DNA from: Pseudisothecium myosuroides
Taxonomy: Eukaryota; Streptophyta; Bryopsida; Hypnales; Lembophyllaceae
Direction of reading: 5' to 3'
Assembly (NCBI GenBank): GCA_951799445.1
Contig: OX637287.1
Coordinates: 18,538,224-18,602,223 of the forward strand
DNA: 64,000 nt
Part shown: positions 23,253 through 35,141 of the stretch, piece by piece
Layout of the letters: each line of letters opens with the position of its first letter
How positions within the stretch are numbered: the first letter of the stretch is position 1
Program-made: the position numbers and the translations under genes
The notes under the pieces: generated by a model
The model's database searches: none
What the model was told of the DNA's origin: nothing
The model's input: only the letters and a program-made list of their open reading frames with translations

Positions 23253-24376
23253 GTGATTCTCTTAACCTATGATTATACAAATGCTGCAAGGGTGAAAGAT
23301 TAAGATTGGTGCAAGAATGGTCACTTTCAGATAAGAGTTTGAGGATGGATCCGAGGGGCAGAGTGAGGAACCCCATGACAAGATCCAAGGAAACAAGACC
23401 TGCCTGGTATCTCAGTGATACATGACTGTCACTGGAATGCCCTTTGGGACATTCTCACTCAAGTGCATTCTCTTCAATGACGAAACCATGTCATTTCCAA
23501 AAAACCCAGTGACACAGCTGCAAGCTTACAAGATCTTAGAATTACCATTAAAAACCGCAACTGCATTAACCAAGCTACACAACCACCAACACAATCAACA
23601 GACGAGATACCATTCCTTCACTGGTATCTGCTTTTAATCGCCTGACTCACAATACACTATAACATGCTCACCACAAGATGCGCTGAGCTTGGTTGCCATT
23701 TACCAAATGATCGATCAGATCCTCGAAAGAAGGATTTGGCAAGTTTACGTCAACATTGTTCAAACCTGACGTGCAATTATTTTATTACTGACCACACCAA
23801 CTGCCCCACATCAACACACATGCGAATCCCGGTGCGTGAGAAACAGGTACGATCAATTAATCATGTGCACAATGAACCAAGTTCTTAATTCCCATGAGTT
23901 CTTGTTAGAAACAGATTGAAGTCGCTTTAATGAGAAAGCAAACAACAATTAGAGCTTCTCATACCTTCACGACCACAGCTCCAGCTTAAACCAACCAGTG
24001 AAAGTCTCTGCAATCTACTGGCAAACATGTAGGAATGAAGAGGCGGCCATTGCAGACTGGGCATAGCAAGAAACGAATGGTAATGTAATTTTGATTAAGC
24101 AGCTGAGCGGTAGCATCGCTACACAAAGCAGTAGGGAACCTAAACAGATCCTATAGCAGAACCGGTAAATCGACTTTGCAAAGAGACTGAAAAATGTCAA
24201 GAGAAAAGCCTGCATGCTGCTTGCCTCCAGGGCACTAAGTGGAGCATACACACGAAAACCATTTGGTTCATGAAAAAACAATACGCCGAATAGTAATCTG
24301 ACTGTCCACTGAGACCAAAGAGAAAATCTCAGCAGAGAGACATAGATGGCAAAATACAAAATGTCATAGGGATTTA

Positions 24377-24447
24377 TGCACCAGCCGGGAATTGAACCCG
24401 GGTCTGTACCGTGGCAGGGTACTATTCTACCACTAGACCACTGGTGC
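24377..24447 (-). tRNA. tRNA-Gly (GCC anticodon)
   Basis: Seventy-one bases fold as a cloverleaf. The acceptor arm GCACCAG pairs with CTGGTGC before the discriminator A. The D arm reads TGGTCTAGTGGTA, the anticodon loop CTGCCAC has anticodon GCC, and the T arm is CCGGGTTCAATTCCCGG. It is nearly identical to eukaryotic nuclear tRNA-Gly(GCC); the T loop has TTCAATT where TTCGATT is usual. No intron. CCA is not encoded, as expected for a nuclear gene. Confidence 0.95.
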
Positions 24448-24864
24448 ACAGCCACCCGACGAGAAGTCAGAATTGAAATCGCCCAGATGACAACGGAGAG
24501 CGCTCTTCACAATACGATCGCAACAACGTCACATGCAGATCGACCCAAAATACGCATCCGCTGAAATCCATTACACTTACTTTCACTTGAAAAGCAGTAA
24601 AATATGACATTTCCAGTGCAAATCAAAGCACATGTTGCTCTTTCTGATATGAACAGTGATTTCCATAATTTGGAGCCGGTGACTAGCGCTCTACTGTCTC
24701 TATTGTCATTCTATGTCTACAGGTGATTCTAAAGCGCATTTCTTAAAAGAGATTGAAGAATTTCTCATCGAGATCATATATGCATTGCGCTGGTAGTCCA
24801 GTATCTACTTACAATAACTCGGTGTCTACATGATGGTAGGCTTCAAATGAAACAGACAACTCAC

Positions 24865-27497
24865 CTTTTTCAGGTGGTTGGGTTGTATGGGAGACTCTTT
24901 CAGGACGTATCTGAGGACTGATTTGAAGATTCGCAGGATTTTTTGCAATACCATTGCCTGAGGTATTCCGGCTAGGATTTGGCAGAGGGAGAGTACGATA
25001 ATGAACCGATCACCCTGTGTCATGGATCAGCGTCAATAACCATGTAGATGAAATTAAAAACTTCAAAAGCAGAACCCCTCAAATTGCTGAGTGAAAAGAG
25101 GTGAGTGGTCCTATCATTGCCCAAATAGCGTGATATTTATGTAAAGGAGAGACGAGGTTGGCTTTCAAAAGAACCAAAACTAGACAACTAATTGAATTCA
25201 CAACATTACACCAGAACAGCTTCTGTACTAGGACAAATAGATGGACCAAACACCTGAAAAGGGTGATCACCAGCTTACCAGTAACCAAGAGAAGGCCAGA
25301 TCCCAATTGCGTCAGGAACACAAAGCATGTGATGTGCACTGTTCCCAGAGGTAATATGTTTTGAAAATGTGTTGGAGTTGCAATCAAAGCCATTTTTGAC
25401 TCATCCAATCCAACCATGCTCGCACAGCGATCGCTGTCAACGCCTCAGGAAGATCTGTCTGTTGAAACAGTCAAGACCCCCAAAACTGGTAAAACTTCAT
25501 TTTCGGCATTGAATTGAAGGTAATATGAAAGAGCTTTGACTGGAGGAAAACATTCAAGCAAGGGTGGTTCAATATATACTCTGAGGTCTTTGCTCAAAAA
25601 GTACTAGAGAAATTGATATGCATCTAGACGAAATTCAACATCGATATTCATTCCACAAATCATAGTAGAAACGCTAGAGATCGCAAACCTTTGTCCATTT
25701 TGACTTGAAATCGTCGATGGAAAGCAGCCAACCCTGTTCCTGCTTCGCCAACACGGTAAACTCGTCGTCACTATCTTCTGCGTCACTTGATTCTCGTCTT
25801 CTGTGCTTTTTCTTCCTCGAACGTTTACTACTGCTCTTCCTCCTCTTCTTGTTTCTCGCAGTTTCCTTTTCTTTTGCGAAAAAACAAAGTCGTTGATGGG
25901 TAATACCACTCTCTTCCAGCAAAGCGTCATAGAAATCAGCCCCCGTAGACTCTGACAACTGATAAAATAGCACCCAAGCCTCCAAGGCTAGGTATCGGCA
26001 AGCAGTTGGTTTGTCCATCATTGTAATTTCATCCCTCAGTGCCCAATGTCCTTTGCCCTCGTCGTCTCCAGGGCCGTCATTCAAGAGCTGTTTCAGAGTA
26101 TTGGCGTCTTCTTCGTGTTCCTCCTCCTGTAGTATGCGTGAGATCTTTCGCCCATTTTCAATGCATGCATTACAAAATGTAGGTTCCCTCAAGCTTTCCC
26201 ATTGTACAGCAGCATAAACCATCACCCCCATCCAGTTAATCTTTCTAGCCGCCGTTCTAGTATGCGAGTCCTTCATCCAAACCGCAAAGCGCGAACCCAA
26301 AGCATTTACGAACTTCAACAGAGTCTCGTCGCTAGCAAGATGTAGAAGATGCCGACACAATGTTGAGGGTCGCATGTTGCTCATAAAATCCTGCACTGTC
26401 GTCCAGGTATCCTCCGCTTCGTGCGTATAACTATCCAGTTCCATAGCCAACAAATCGGCAAGGTACTCTGCAAAAAACGCGTTATCAGTGTTCCACAAGA
26501 CCCCGTCCTCCAAGGACTCTCTGAACTCTTGCGACTCCCAAAACTCCGGTACACATTCCAGAAAGTTCTGGACAGTGTTCACCACATCGAGCTCCATGAA
26601 GTAATGTGGCTTTGCGGCCACAGTTGCCGGAGAATGCGCATGTGCTCCATGCCATACGAGACGGTGCCAATATAGGTCACGGTTTCTAAACGCGAAATTT
26701 GCAAGTGCACGGGCTCCGAGTAGATGCTCAGTTTGCCCCGCACCCGCAAAGTGATCGAAGAAGTTCCGAATCCTGTTTGGATGGCCTGTAAAGAACACAA
26801 TCGAGTGAGAATCTAAGCTGCCATCACTAAACCCTAACTGGAAAGTGAAAAGTTGAGAGTCCTGCACCCATTGTAAACATTTCTTTCAAACTTCAGTCTG
26901 AAATTCTCCAGTTCTTTTAAATTTAAAAATGAATAAATTAAAATCATCAAAAACCTGAAAAAAGCCTGCGAAACATGTCGAAGTCGTATTCAATCAGCGT
27001 CTCTGCATATCCAGGCCCGTTTTCGAAAATCATTCTAGTGAATTCAAGCTCCAAAGGGCCTGTGAGACAGAAGACGCAACGATTTCAGAGACAAACAAGA
27101 GGCCGACAAGCAGATATGCCACATTGAACGGATTGCAAGTGGTGCTTCCAAGTACGAAATGCAGACATTTCAATGAACATAGAATAAGCAAATTCTTGAA
27201 AATATAAATAAATTGGAGTTTAGAAGTACAGCTTCTAAACCCACCGTGTTCCCTCTTTCCACGACGCTGAGCACTTTCCCGCATGGAATTCTGAAGGAGA
27301 TCCAAGAAGCAATCCACCAGGACTTGCCTGCCTCGATCCCCAAACTCTATCGACGCCAAGGTGGTGAAGAGCCACATCCGAGCTTCGGAGCCCAACACCC
27401 TTCCCAAGACAGCTCCAATACGGTCCAGCCACGCTCGCCTCCGTGCGGCGTCCTCGGCATTCCCATGAGGCTTTGGAACCAAATTCAAAGACACCAT
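24865..27497 (-). CDS. conserved-looking basic nuclear-type protein, family not recognised
   Basis: Four exons with matching phases: 27245-27497, 26955-27059, 25689-26785 and 24865-25014, at least 535 residues. The gene may continue, since the last exon ends at a good donor (GTGAGT) and I could not find the next exon. The start is ATG at 27497. The N-terminus carries RRAWLDRIGAVLGRVLG and WLFTTLASIEFGDRGRQ. The long third exon is rich in Trp, Phe and His and looks all-helical. Residues about 431-461 form a strong bipartite nuclear localisation signal (KKRRKSSSKRSRKKKHRRR) followed at once by an acidic run (DAEDSDDE), as in many chromatin or RNA-associated proteins. I see no enzymatic motif. 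The order of charged and hydrophobic residues and the exact splice phases argue for a real gene. Confidence 0.75.
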
Positions 27498-27530
27498 CGC
27501 CGCAAATCAAATTGCATCCAATTTCGATAA

Positions 27531-30500
27531 AAAAAGAACAAAAAAAACCGGGTCAGCGTAGTATTCTCTCTAACTCTGCAACGTGCATAGATCAATATCC
27601 CTCGAATTTGTGCCCTCGATAAACCCCGAAATCGCAGAAGAAAAGTGCCCTAAGAATTCCACGACAAGTCCATCCACTCTCGCCATTCACAAGACTGATG
27701 AGTTTCTCGGCCGCGCACACTGAGTCGAAACGAAGGGCGTGGCGGTTTCGTCTTATACGTTCAGCTACGTCGTTCTTTGTTATACCCAGACCTCTTTAAT
27801 ATCACCTTCTGTAATACTGTGATAGCTGTAATGGGGCCGGATTGTCAGGAAATAATTTTAAAACAGATGCCAAAATTCATGAGATTTAAAATTTTAATAA
27901 TTTTATGGGAAAAATATCATAATGATTTTTCTATTTTAATAATCATCGATCCTTATTTTTCTAAGAAATATATATTCAATAGAGAAGTGTCGAAACTATT
28001 GTTCATTTGTAGTGAAATTTAAATTTTTACCAATTTTTTGCTCTACTGTAAGGTTGTCTTCTAGATGAAATCTATGTAATGAAGTTTTTTTTCATGATCA
28101 TGATACAATTGATAAATGTTTTTTATCACAAAGAAACACAACCTAGTAAGGGCTTTCTAAGTGCAAATTTCAAATTGAAGGATTTAGGGTTTAGGCTCAC
28201 TACTACTGTAGTCTCTTATTCAGATTTAGCAGTAGTTGTCAAATAATTAATAAAATTTCAGATTTCGACTTTGGCAACAAAAAATATTTACTAGAAATTT
28301 CATCTTATATCATAGTGAAATTCTACCACATTTGGCAGCTATACTATTTTCCTAAAAATGTTGCAAAAATGATTATTTTTGCCTATTCTTTGTTGCAAGA
28401 AATGATTATTTTTTCCCACTTGTTATAATACTAAGAGGTTGAGTTGTAAATGAAAATGGTAGTTCTTGCCTCAACCAAGAGAATAGAAGTATAGCTTAGA
28501 ATTCTCTCCATTCATTGTTCATTTTTATTTTTCTCATTTGTTGCAACAATTTTATCATCTTTTGTAGCAGTAGCAACATTTCTTACAAGGTAGAACAAAA
28601 ATAGTGGTGATGGCGACCAAGAAATAAACCTCACTAATGGACCATTTTTTAATTATTTTTGTTGAAGAGAGAAATTTAGTGATTGAAAAGGATTTACAAC
28701 ATTTATAAGATATTCCACCATCTTCTTCATATATATGCTGCACTCCCAAAACATCCTATGGGTAAACTTCAAAAAATAGAAATTGCAATAGATTTACAAC
28801 TTGTGGAACAAAATCAAATCAAAAGAGAAGATGACAAGATCAATGTAGCTACGAAGAAAGTGAAGACAAGAGGCAAATTCATATACAAATTGGTTTCAGC
28901 CAACAATTGGGCTGCTCATTCTTTCAACAATGAAAAGATTAAAAATTCCAATGGATGTTTTTTCTTTCCTCAAATTTTCTAATAGATCTCCAAGTTTACC
29001 TAGTCCCTACAAAAAATTATCTAAAGATAGTTTGTAGACATAATTCACAGCTAAAGGGATGTTACTGTAACTAGAAACTATTGTAACTATGCAATCTTCT
29101 CAAAATAGGAGCACCTTACATGTAAATTCAGCCTTTTTCAGGAAAATACGGATCAGACAGACATAACATTGTTAGCGTACTGGAATCCACCTTCCAAGGT
29201 GGAGGGATAATTCTCCCTTAGATGCCTGGGGGGGATTTAGTTATATTACATACTTATTTGATTGGTTGGGTTAACAGTAACGCTGACAATGACAATGCTA
29301 TTTAATTGGTTGGGGTTGATAATGCTTGTCGCCTAGTCAATGTTGGCCCATCGTAGGCCCATTCCCTCTCAATAAGGAAGAACCACCCATTCCAGATCAA
29401 AGAGCCATGGGCAACTTGTAGGATGCACTATTTCGGACTAAGGAGGGTGCCCAAACTTGGAATGTGTGTTTTTCTCCTTTTCAAGGTTGGAACGATTAAG
29501 GTCATGACACATGTCCCAAAGTGCACAAAAAACAATGAACAAGATAGTAGGAAGTAGTGAGTGGAAAAGTAGTTTGGCTATCAGGGTTGCTATTGTGTGA
29601 GCATAGGAGTGTGAGCCTATGAGCCTAGAATACTACACACCTATATTATAGGTGTATATACTATAGAAATCATCTATTATTATAGGATATATACTCGGAT
29701 ATATATATTACAAATATCCATATTATAGGTGTTTATGATACATACACTTTCTATAGTGTATGGTATATATATTATAGGTACCTATATTGTAGGCTCAATG
29801 CTCACAAGCTCGCATTCTTAGGCTCACATACTAGCACCGTTGGTTTGGCTATGATCGAAATTGGAAGACTCTAGACATTGGCAATGGGTTCCGAGCACTT
29901 CTTGCTTCCCAAAATTCATAGTAATTTCAATTTTGACAATAAAATTACAAAAAATTCAGAGTCCTAATATTTCTTATTTGTCTACATAAGAAAATTTTCC
30001 ATTGCCTCACTCTGCTGCTCATCCATTCTGTACTCGCTTATTTGATCAAGTATAGGTGGTCCTACCTTACATGGACTTGTAAAGCAATGAGTTTCTCAAT
30101 TTCAGTAACTTTGAGCATTGGAGGGCTCCCCTTTCTCCGCAAGCAAAAGGTAACCCCCTAAGCTTGGTTAACATTGTTACGGAGGGAGTAATATATTAGT
30201 TAGCTTTTGATGATTTCTTATGCAGTGAGGAATTTTTTTGTTTGTCATGCAAGCTGTGAAAACTTAGACACAAACATTTAAAATGTGTGGAAAAAATTTC
30301 AAAATTTTTGAGGGAGCAGATTCCAAGACCCCAAATGTGTCGTGATAGTGTGATACTTGCATGCACTGGTGCAGAGACGTGTGGCGGACAGACACGTCAC
30401 CTGCCAAATGGTTCCGAGTTCCGACCCAGATCTATGGCTCTCCTAATCAGCTAACTTAGCATTTGCGGTGCTGTGAAGCTTGGAGCTCCTTCGGCTTGCA

Positions 30501-31123
30501 CTCACCGGAACCTAAGCGCACGAATCACCACCGCAAGAAAATCAGGTGCGCTGTTTCGAATTTTTTGCTTTGGCACTTCTTTCGCTCCTTTGTGAAGTTT
30601 CCACATTGTTTGAAATTAGGGGATCGATTGAATTAAAGCTTGACACAAGTGAAACAGAGATGATTTGTTGAGGAGTAGCTCCTTCGCACACGGTGTATTT
30701 GGGGTGAGTTTTTTAGTTCCTGAGTGGGGTCTTTCCGAGGGGTGTGCAATTAGTGAAGAATTGGTCGACACACCCTGATTGTCCGCTTGCTCGATCGTCG
30801 TCTGTGTTTGAACGCTGCTAATTTGAAGCTTTACCCTGGGGTAATGGTTGTCCCTGTGAAGAGGCAAAGGGTGTTCGAGGCACAAGTCGCAAATTGCAAC
30901 GAAGAATAGAAGGTCTACTTTCAGACTGAAATGTTTTTAAATTTACACAGTGAACGTTTAAGCGGTTTGTTGAAGCAAGGTGAAGTGTTAATTTTTCAAG
31001 TAATGACGAAAAGATTAGTTGGAGCTGAGGGGAGATTATTGCTTATGTTGGGGGTTGCAGATTCTTATTTTTGGCACGTAAATACATTGGGATGTTGAAG
31101 CTCCTCTCAGAAGGGTTGGATGA
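27531..31123. other. intergenic DNA between divergent genes
   Basis: Promoter-side DNA of both the basic-protein gene (minus) and the plastid-protein gene (plus). Besides the Mutator-type MITE at 29582-29843 I see no gene. AT-rich frames at 27777-28022 and 28683-28982 have no recognisable domain. DNA from about 30370 to 31100 is richer in GC and may hold the 5' UTR of the downstream gene. Confidence 0.45.
29582..29843 (-). mobile_element. Mutator-type MITE, copy 2 (inverted)
   Basis: Inverted relative to the copies at 1290 and 59909. It starts CAGGGTTGCTATTGTGTGAGC and ends CTCACATACTAGCACCGTTG. TTTGGCTAT is duplicated at 29573-29581 and 29844-29852, a 9-bp duplication that could be read as 10. 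Confidence 0.8.
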
Positions 31124-32623
31124 TTGAAGCTGCTTTCCAAGAGAAAGATGGACTCATGTCTAGGGTTTTCACACAAGAGCTTCATTTGTTATAAACCCAG
31201 AGAGAGTTTGAGTTCGAGGAAAAACCCCAGCACCATTCGTTTCTCGCCAGTTTTGTCCTCCATAAACGCTTCAAGCAGCCGAGAAAGATTAAGCATCGCC
31301 TCATGTGGTGGACATTTTCGTTTCCAGCCCTCCAATTCGTGGCCCTTTGTTCAGCAAACCCTAAATGCTCCGAAGAGCTTGCACAGGTGCAACAGAGCAG
31401 CAGCTGCTTCTGCAAGGAGTTTTGGCGTGTCTGCAAACGCACAGATGGAGGCAGGGGACTCACAAGAAGATGAAGTGCCAGAAGATGTGCCAGAATTTCG
31501 ATTATCTGGCGATGAGACAGAGCTGAGCGAAATCAATTCCTCGATTCTCTCAATCCGGACAGCAAAGATGATCATATTCAAGGTTAGAGATGTAGGCCAG
31601 CAGTTTGTGATGAACAACGTTGCGGGAGTGGTTGGCCTTGTGACAATGTTTCAGCAGCAGCCGGAGCCCAAGGTCCTGCAGCTGCGCACTGCTATGATAG
31701 AACAGGAAGATGGAGCAATAGCTGTGCAGAAATGGTCAGCAACCGAGCTTACAATGCAGCATGGTCAACTTGCACGCATTGCCATGGACATGAACTACCT
31801 GGTGTTCGCGTTCGGGTTTCTTGGTTGGGTGCGAATACTAGAAGCCATTTTGGCCGTCTTTTCCACCAATCCACCTGTGTTGAGCAGAATGGTGCAATCC
31901 TTCTATGCTATCGACTACCTCACAATTGCGTGGTTGGCTTACAACCTAAGGAAGCCGATTATTAGCCTCTTGCAGGTGGACCCTCTAAATTTGCACAAAG
32001 TGTCTGTTTTGAAGGTCAAGGTGTGGGAAGAGCTCCATGCTTTTTTTGAGCGACAGTGGAAAGTGGTAAGCTCTAAACCTAATCACTAAACCATCCAATT
32101 CATTCTGTTTGACAAACTTCGGCTTCGAAGATTAATTGCGGTTGGGAGATCAGTCTGGGTACAGGAGCCAAAGTTGTTGAGGTCAATTTTTAATCACTTT
32201 GTATGAATTTTTTTTCAATATCAACGTGGGAGGTATGTTGTAGACTACTATAAGTGACAGTAGACAAACTCCATTCCATTTAAAGATGAGTGACCATAAA
32301 CATTTTGCCAAGTCATGCTTAAACTACTTGCTATTGATCCTAACCAAGTGTATGAATACATGAGTTATTACTGGTTACCGGGGTCAATATGGAAGATGTG
32401 ATCAGGTTTTCCTTATGATTTTAGTATCCTCTACCTTAGCTATAGATGTCCGTCCATTTTTCTGGCGTCCTGACCTTTGGTGATATTTTATGTTTTGTAG
32501 ATGGCAACTGTTGCAATGGCAAGATTTTTGGTTGTGCTTGCGACCTACATTCGTCAATCTCAATGGGTGACCACCCATGCCAAGGTTATTGGGGACACGT
32601 TGATTTCCCTTCCTGTAATTTAG
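31124..32623 (+). CDS. putative plastid-targeted membrane protein, family not recognised
   Basis: Two exons: 31124-32065 and 32501-32623, joined in phase 0 (WKV then MATVAMARF), 354 residues. An internal Met at 31148 is an alternative start. The first 100 residues or so are rich in Ser, Arg and Ala with few acidic residues, typical of a chloroplast transit peptide, ending near ARSFGVSANAQ. An acidic stretch (EDEVPEDVPEF) follows. Two hydrophobic helices are visible: about 223-246 (YLVFAFGFLGWVRILEAILA) and about 257-277 (QSFYAIDYLTIAWLAYNL). A third weak one lies in exon 2 (VAMARFLVVLATYI). The likely place is a plastid membrane. No catalytic motif was seen. The strict phase match and a good TTTTGTAG acceptor support the second exon. 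Confidence 0.7.
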
Positions 32624-33376
32624 ATCTCCTACAGTGTGATTGCAGTATGCGACAACACAGTGGATAATTTGGAATTTGACACCATTTGGGAGCTTACTTG
32701 ATTACAAGGTAGGTTTTACGCTCGCAAGACCTCTAACATGAAAGTGTTGAGGTGACGAACCCTATTATGAGCTTATTCCACCATCACAAGACTTTTGATG
32801 CTCTTGACGTTCTGTATGCCTTCACAGATTGTGTATGACTGCACGCGAGAGCATTGAGATGTTGAATTTATTAGTTATCCTTCAGAATACCCCTCCGGTA
32901 TGAATAATTTTTGGCCCTCAAGTTTAGTAATATGATCAACTTCTAATGATCCCATTACATTAGTCAAGCCGAGATTATGGACGCTGGCAATTGTGCCGAG
33001 TCCAAAATAGATTACATTGTGATACACTTGTGTGGTTTGCTTCTGGTAATCTCTTAAGCATCATTGATGTTACTGAGTAAACTTATTAGTAGTGCCCAGC
33101 AGCGAAAACTCAAGAAAATTGAATATTGAAACTGTACTATTCAGTAGCAAAGTATATCCTGCACTTCTCTTTCTTCAGTAGCAATTTTTTGTGTGTCACA
33201 GCCTGAGAGTTTATGATTGTGGCATATTCAATTCAAGGGCATTCTTTGACCATTCCCAATTTAGTCCCGAGTGCTACTTGAAGTATTCACAGATGGACTG
33301 TTGGACCACCAGAGTTCACTTTTAATTACATTTGTTATTTTTCTGTCCTGCATCATTTAGCAATCAACTCACTTAA

Positions 33377-33599
33377 CCCTTAAAGGACGAAGGGGTGACC
33401 CTTGAAATCATCCTTTTTTATTACCGTGTGAATCATTGGCTTAAAAAATTGTAAAAGCACTCATTGAAAGTCAAGCTATTGTAGAAGATCTCCCCTTTTC
33501 ACAACAAATTTTGAGGATGAATAGTTGCACTTTCTATCCTATACAGTTTGATTCTCTATCATCCATCAGCCACAGAATGACCTCCTTGTCATTTAAGGG
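33377..33599. mobile_element. TTAA MITE, 223 bp
   Basis: TTAA flanks both ends (33373-33376, 33600-33603). The terminal repeats CCCTTAAAGGACGAAGGGGT and CCCTTAAATGACAAGGAGGT match at about 16 of 20 positions. Length is close to the 231-bp copy at 1029. It abuts the next short element, sharing one TTAA. Confidence 0.65.
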
Positions 33600-33603
33600 T
33601 TAA

Positions 33604-33732
33604 AGCACTCGACCCCCATGACCAAGGTAGTCACCAAAATGCTCCTATTATTGAACTAGTAGGTGCATTCTTTGTTTCTATAGTGAACAATGAAGTCATC
33701 CATCATCCATTTTTTTCATTGTCCTTTAAAGG
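33604..33732 (+). mobile_element. short TTAA MITE, 129 bp
   Basis: Bounded by TTAA on both sides (33600-33603 and 33733-33736). It carries the CATGACCAAGGTAGTCACC and ATTATTGAACTA core shared with copies at 3249, 3978 and 35813. Its left terminal repeat is eroded. Confidence 0.55.
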
Positions 33733-34555
33733 TTAAGGCATGTTTCTACAAATATTTTTTGAAAGATTCACTTATGACTAAATTTCTATACAACTTTGAG
33801 GAAGTTAATGCAATGACCAAGGTAGGTGGTCACTTGGACATGTAGGCTTAATCTTGTATGGATGGGCCCATGACCACTGATTTCAAGCCTAAATTGTCAT
33901 CACTTTGTTTGATGCCATTTTGCAATCAGATATGAATGAAAGTTTTTATATTTATTTTTCAGAGATGAAGTCATATGTCTACTATGAGTTATAAAATTTT
34001 CAAATTTTTTGGAAAAAATTTGAAATTACTATGAATTTTTTAAGAAAAAAATGAAGAAAATTCATATCAAATACAAAATATACTAAAAAAAAATGAGATT
34101 TTCACCATAGATGTATATTATAGTTTAGAACAACACGATATAAATCAAAGTTTCCGTGTCACTCTAAATTAGAAATTCAACAAACCATGGTTATAGCCCA
34201 AAGTTTAGATTGCTATATAATATTGAAATTCATGAATTTTTCAAAATTTGTAATTGTAGTAGAAACTATACTTGATAAGCTTCATTTCATTAGCTAAACT
34301 CAAATTCAAAAAACATCATTTTTATGGTTGAAATTCACATCCAAAGAAAATGGTAAGAAATGGCCCAAATACAATATAAGGGTGATCCTTGGATTGAGCA
34401 TCTTCTTCTTTAAAAAAGTCAATAAGACCATAATGAGGTACTTTACAATAGTATTCATTGAAAATATATTCAAGTACCCTACAAATAAATAAATTGGATG
34501 AAAAAACATTTTTTTCCATCCTACAATGCCAAGTAAAGTCATCCATCACACTTAA

Positions 34556-35137
34556 CCCCTAAAGCGTGGAGGCATATTTCGGGCAAAAATTGTGAAAAAT
34601 TGCCATTTTTAGGGCAATGAAAAATAAATGAAAAATAAAAGTTTTTTTTCAAAATTAAACCATACAAATTTGTACTAGACTACCATAGGAATGTGTAGAA
34701 AAAATTTCAAAAACTTTGACCACACGGATTGACAGGTTATAACGTTTGAAGTTAGATAAAAAAGATTTTTCTAGCCTTACCCAATAGGGCTAGGAGACTT
34801 TAACTCCTCCTAAAGTGAGATTTTTACACCTCACATGCTTATTTTTTCTTACATTTGCATCTTATATCATGTAAGTTACATACATGCCAAATTTCAGAAG
34901 TTAATCATTTTATTTGGAAAAGATTCTCAAAAGATTTTCAAATTGCCCGAGCTGCCAAAAAAGTTCAGGGCAGCGTAATTTTTGATCCGGGTACCCGATC
35001 GGAAAAAAAAAATTCACTATGGGAGTACATATCTATACCTTGTGTCAAAATCTCATGAACATCTAACCAAAATTGACTTCATAGGAACCAACCCGGAATT
35101 TCAATTGTCCATTCAACAGACAATTGTCCTTAAGGGG
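34556..35137. mobile_element. TTAA/CCCC element, 582 bp
   Basis: TTAA lies outside both ends (34552-34555, 35138-35141). The termini are CCCCTAAAG and, inverted, CCCCTTAAGG. The interior has the family core (AATTTCAAAAACTTTGACCA then GGATTG) seen in the elements at 1913, 52828 and 55219. Non-coding. Confidence 0.7.
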
Positions 35138-35141
35138 TTAA

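Noticed and set aside
24015..24455. 146-codon minus-strand frame
   Set aside because: It begins within the tRNA-Gly gene and has no recognisable protein features.
25079..25417. Minus-strand frame rich in hydrophobic residues, resembling a membrane protein
   Set aside because: It lies in the intron between two well-phased exons of the basic-protein gene and shows no family motif; hydrophobicity follows from T-rich sequence.
26421..26867. Several overlapping frames on both strands
   Set aside because: Shadows of the long third exon of the basic-protein gene.
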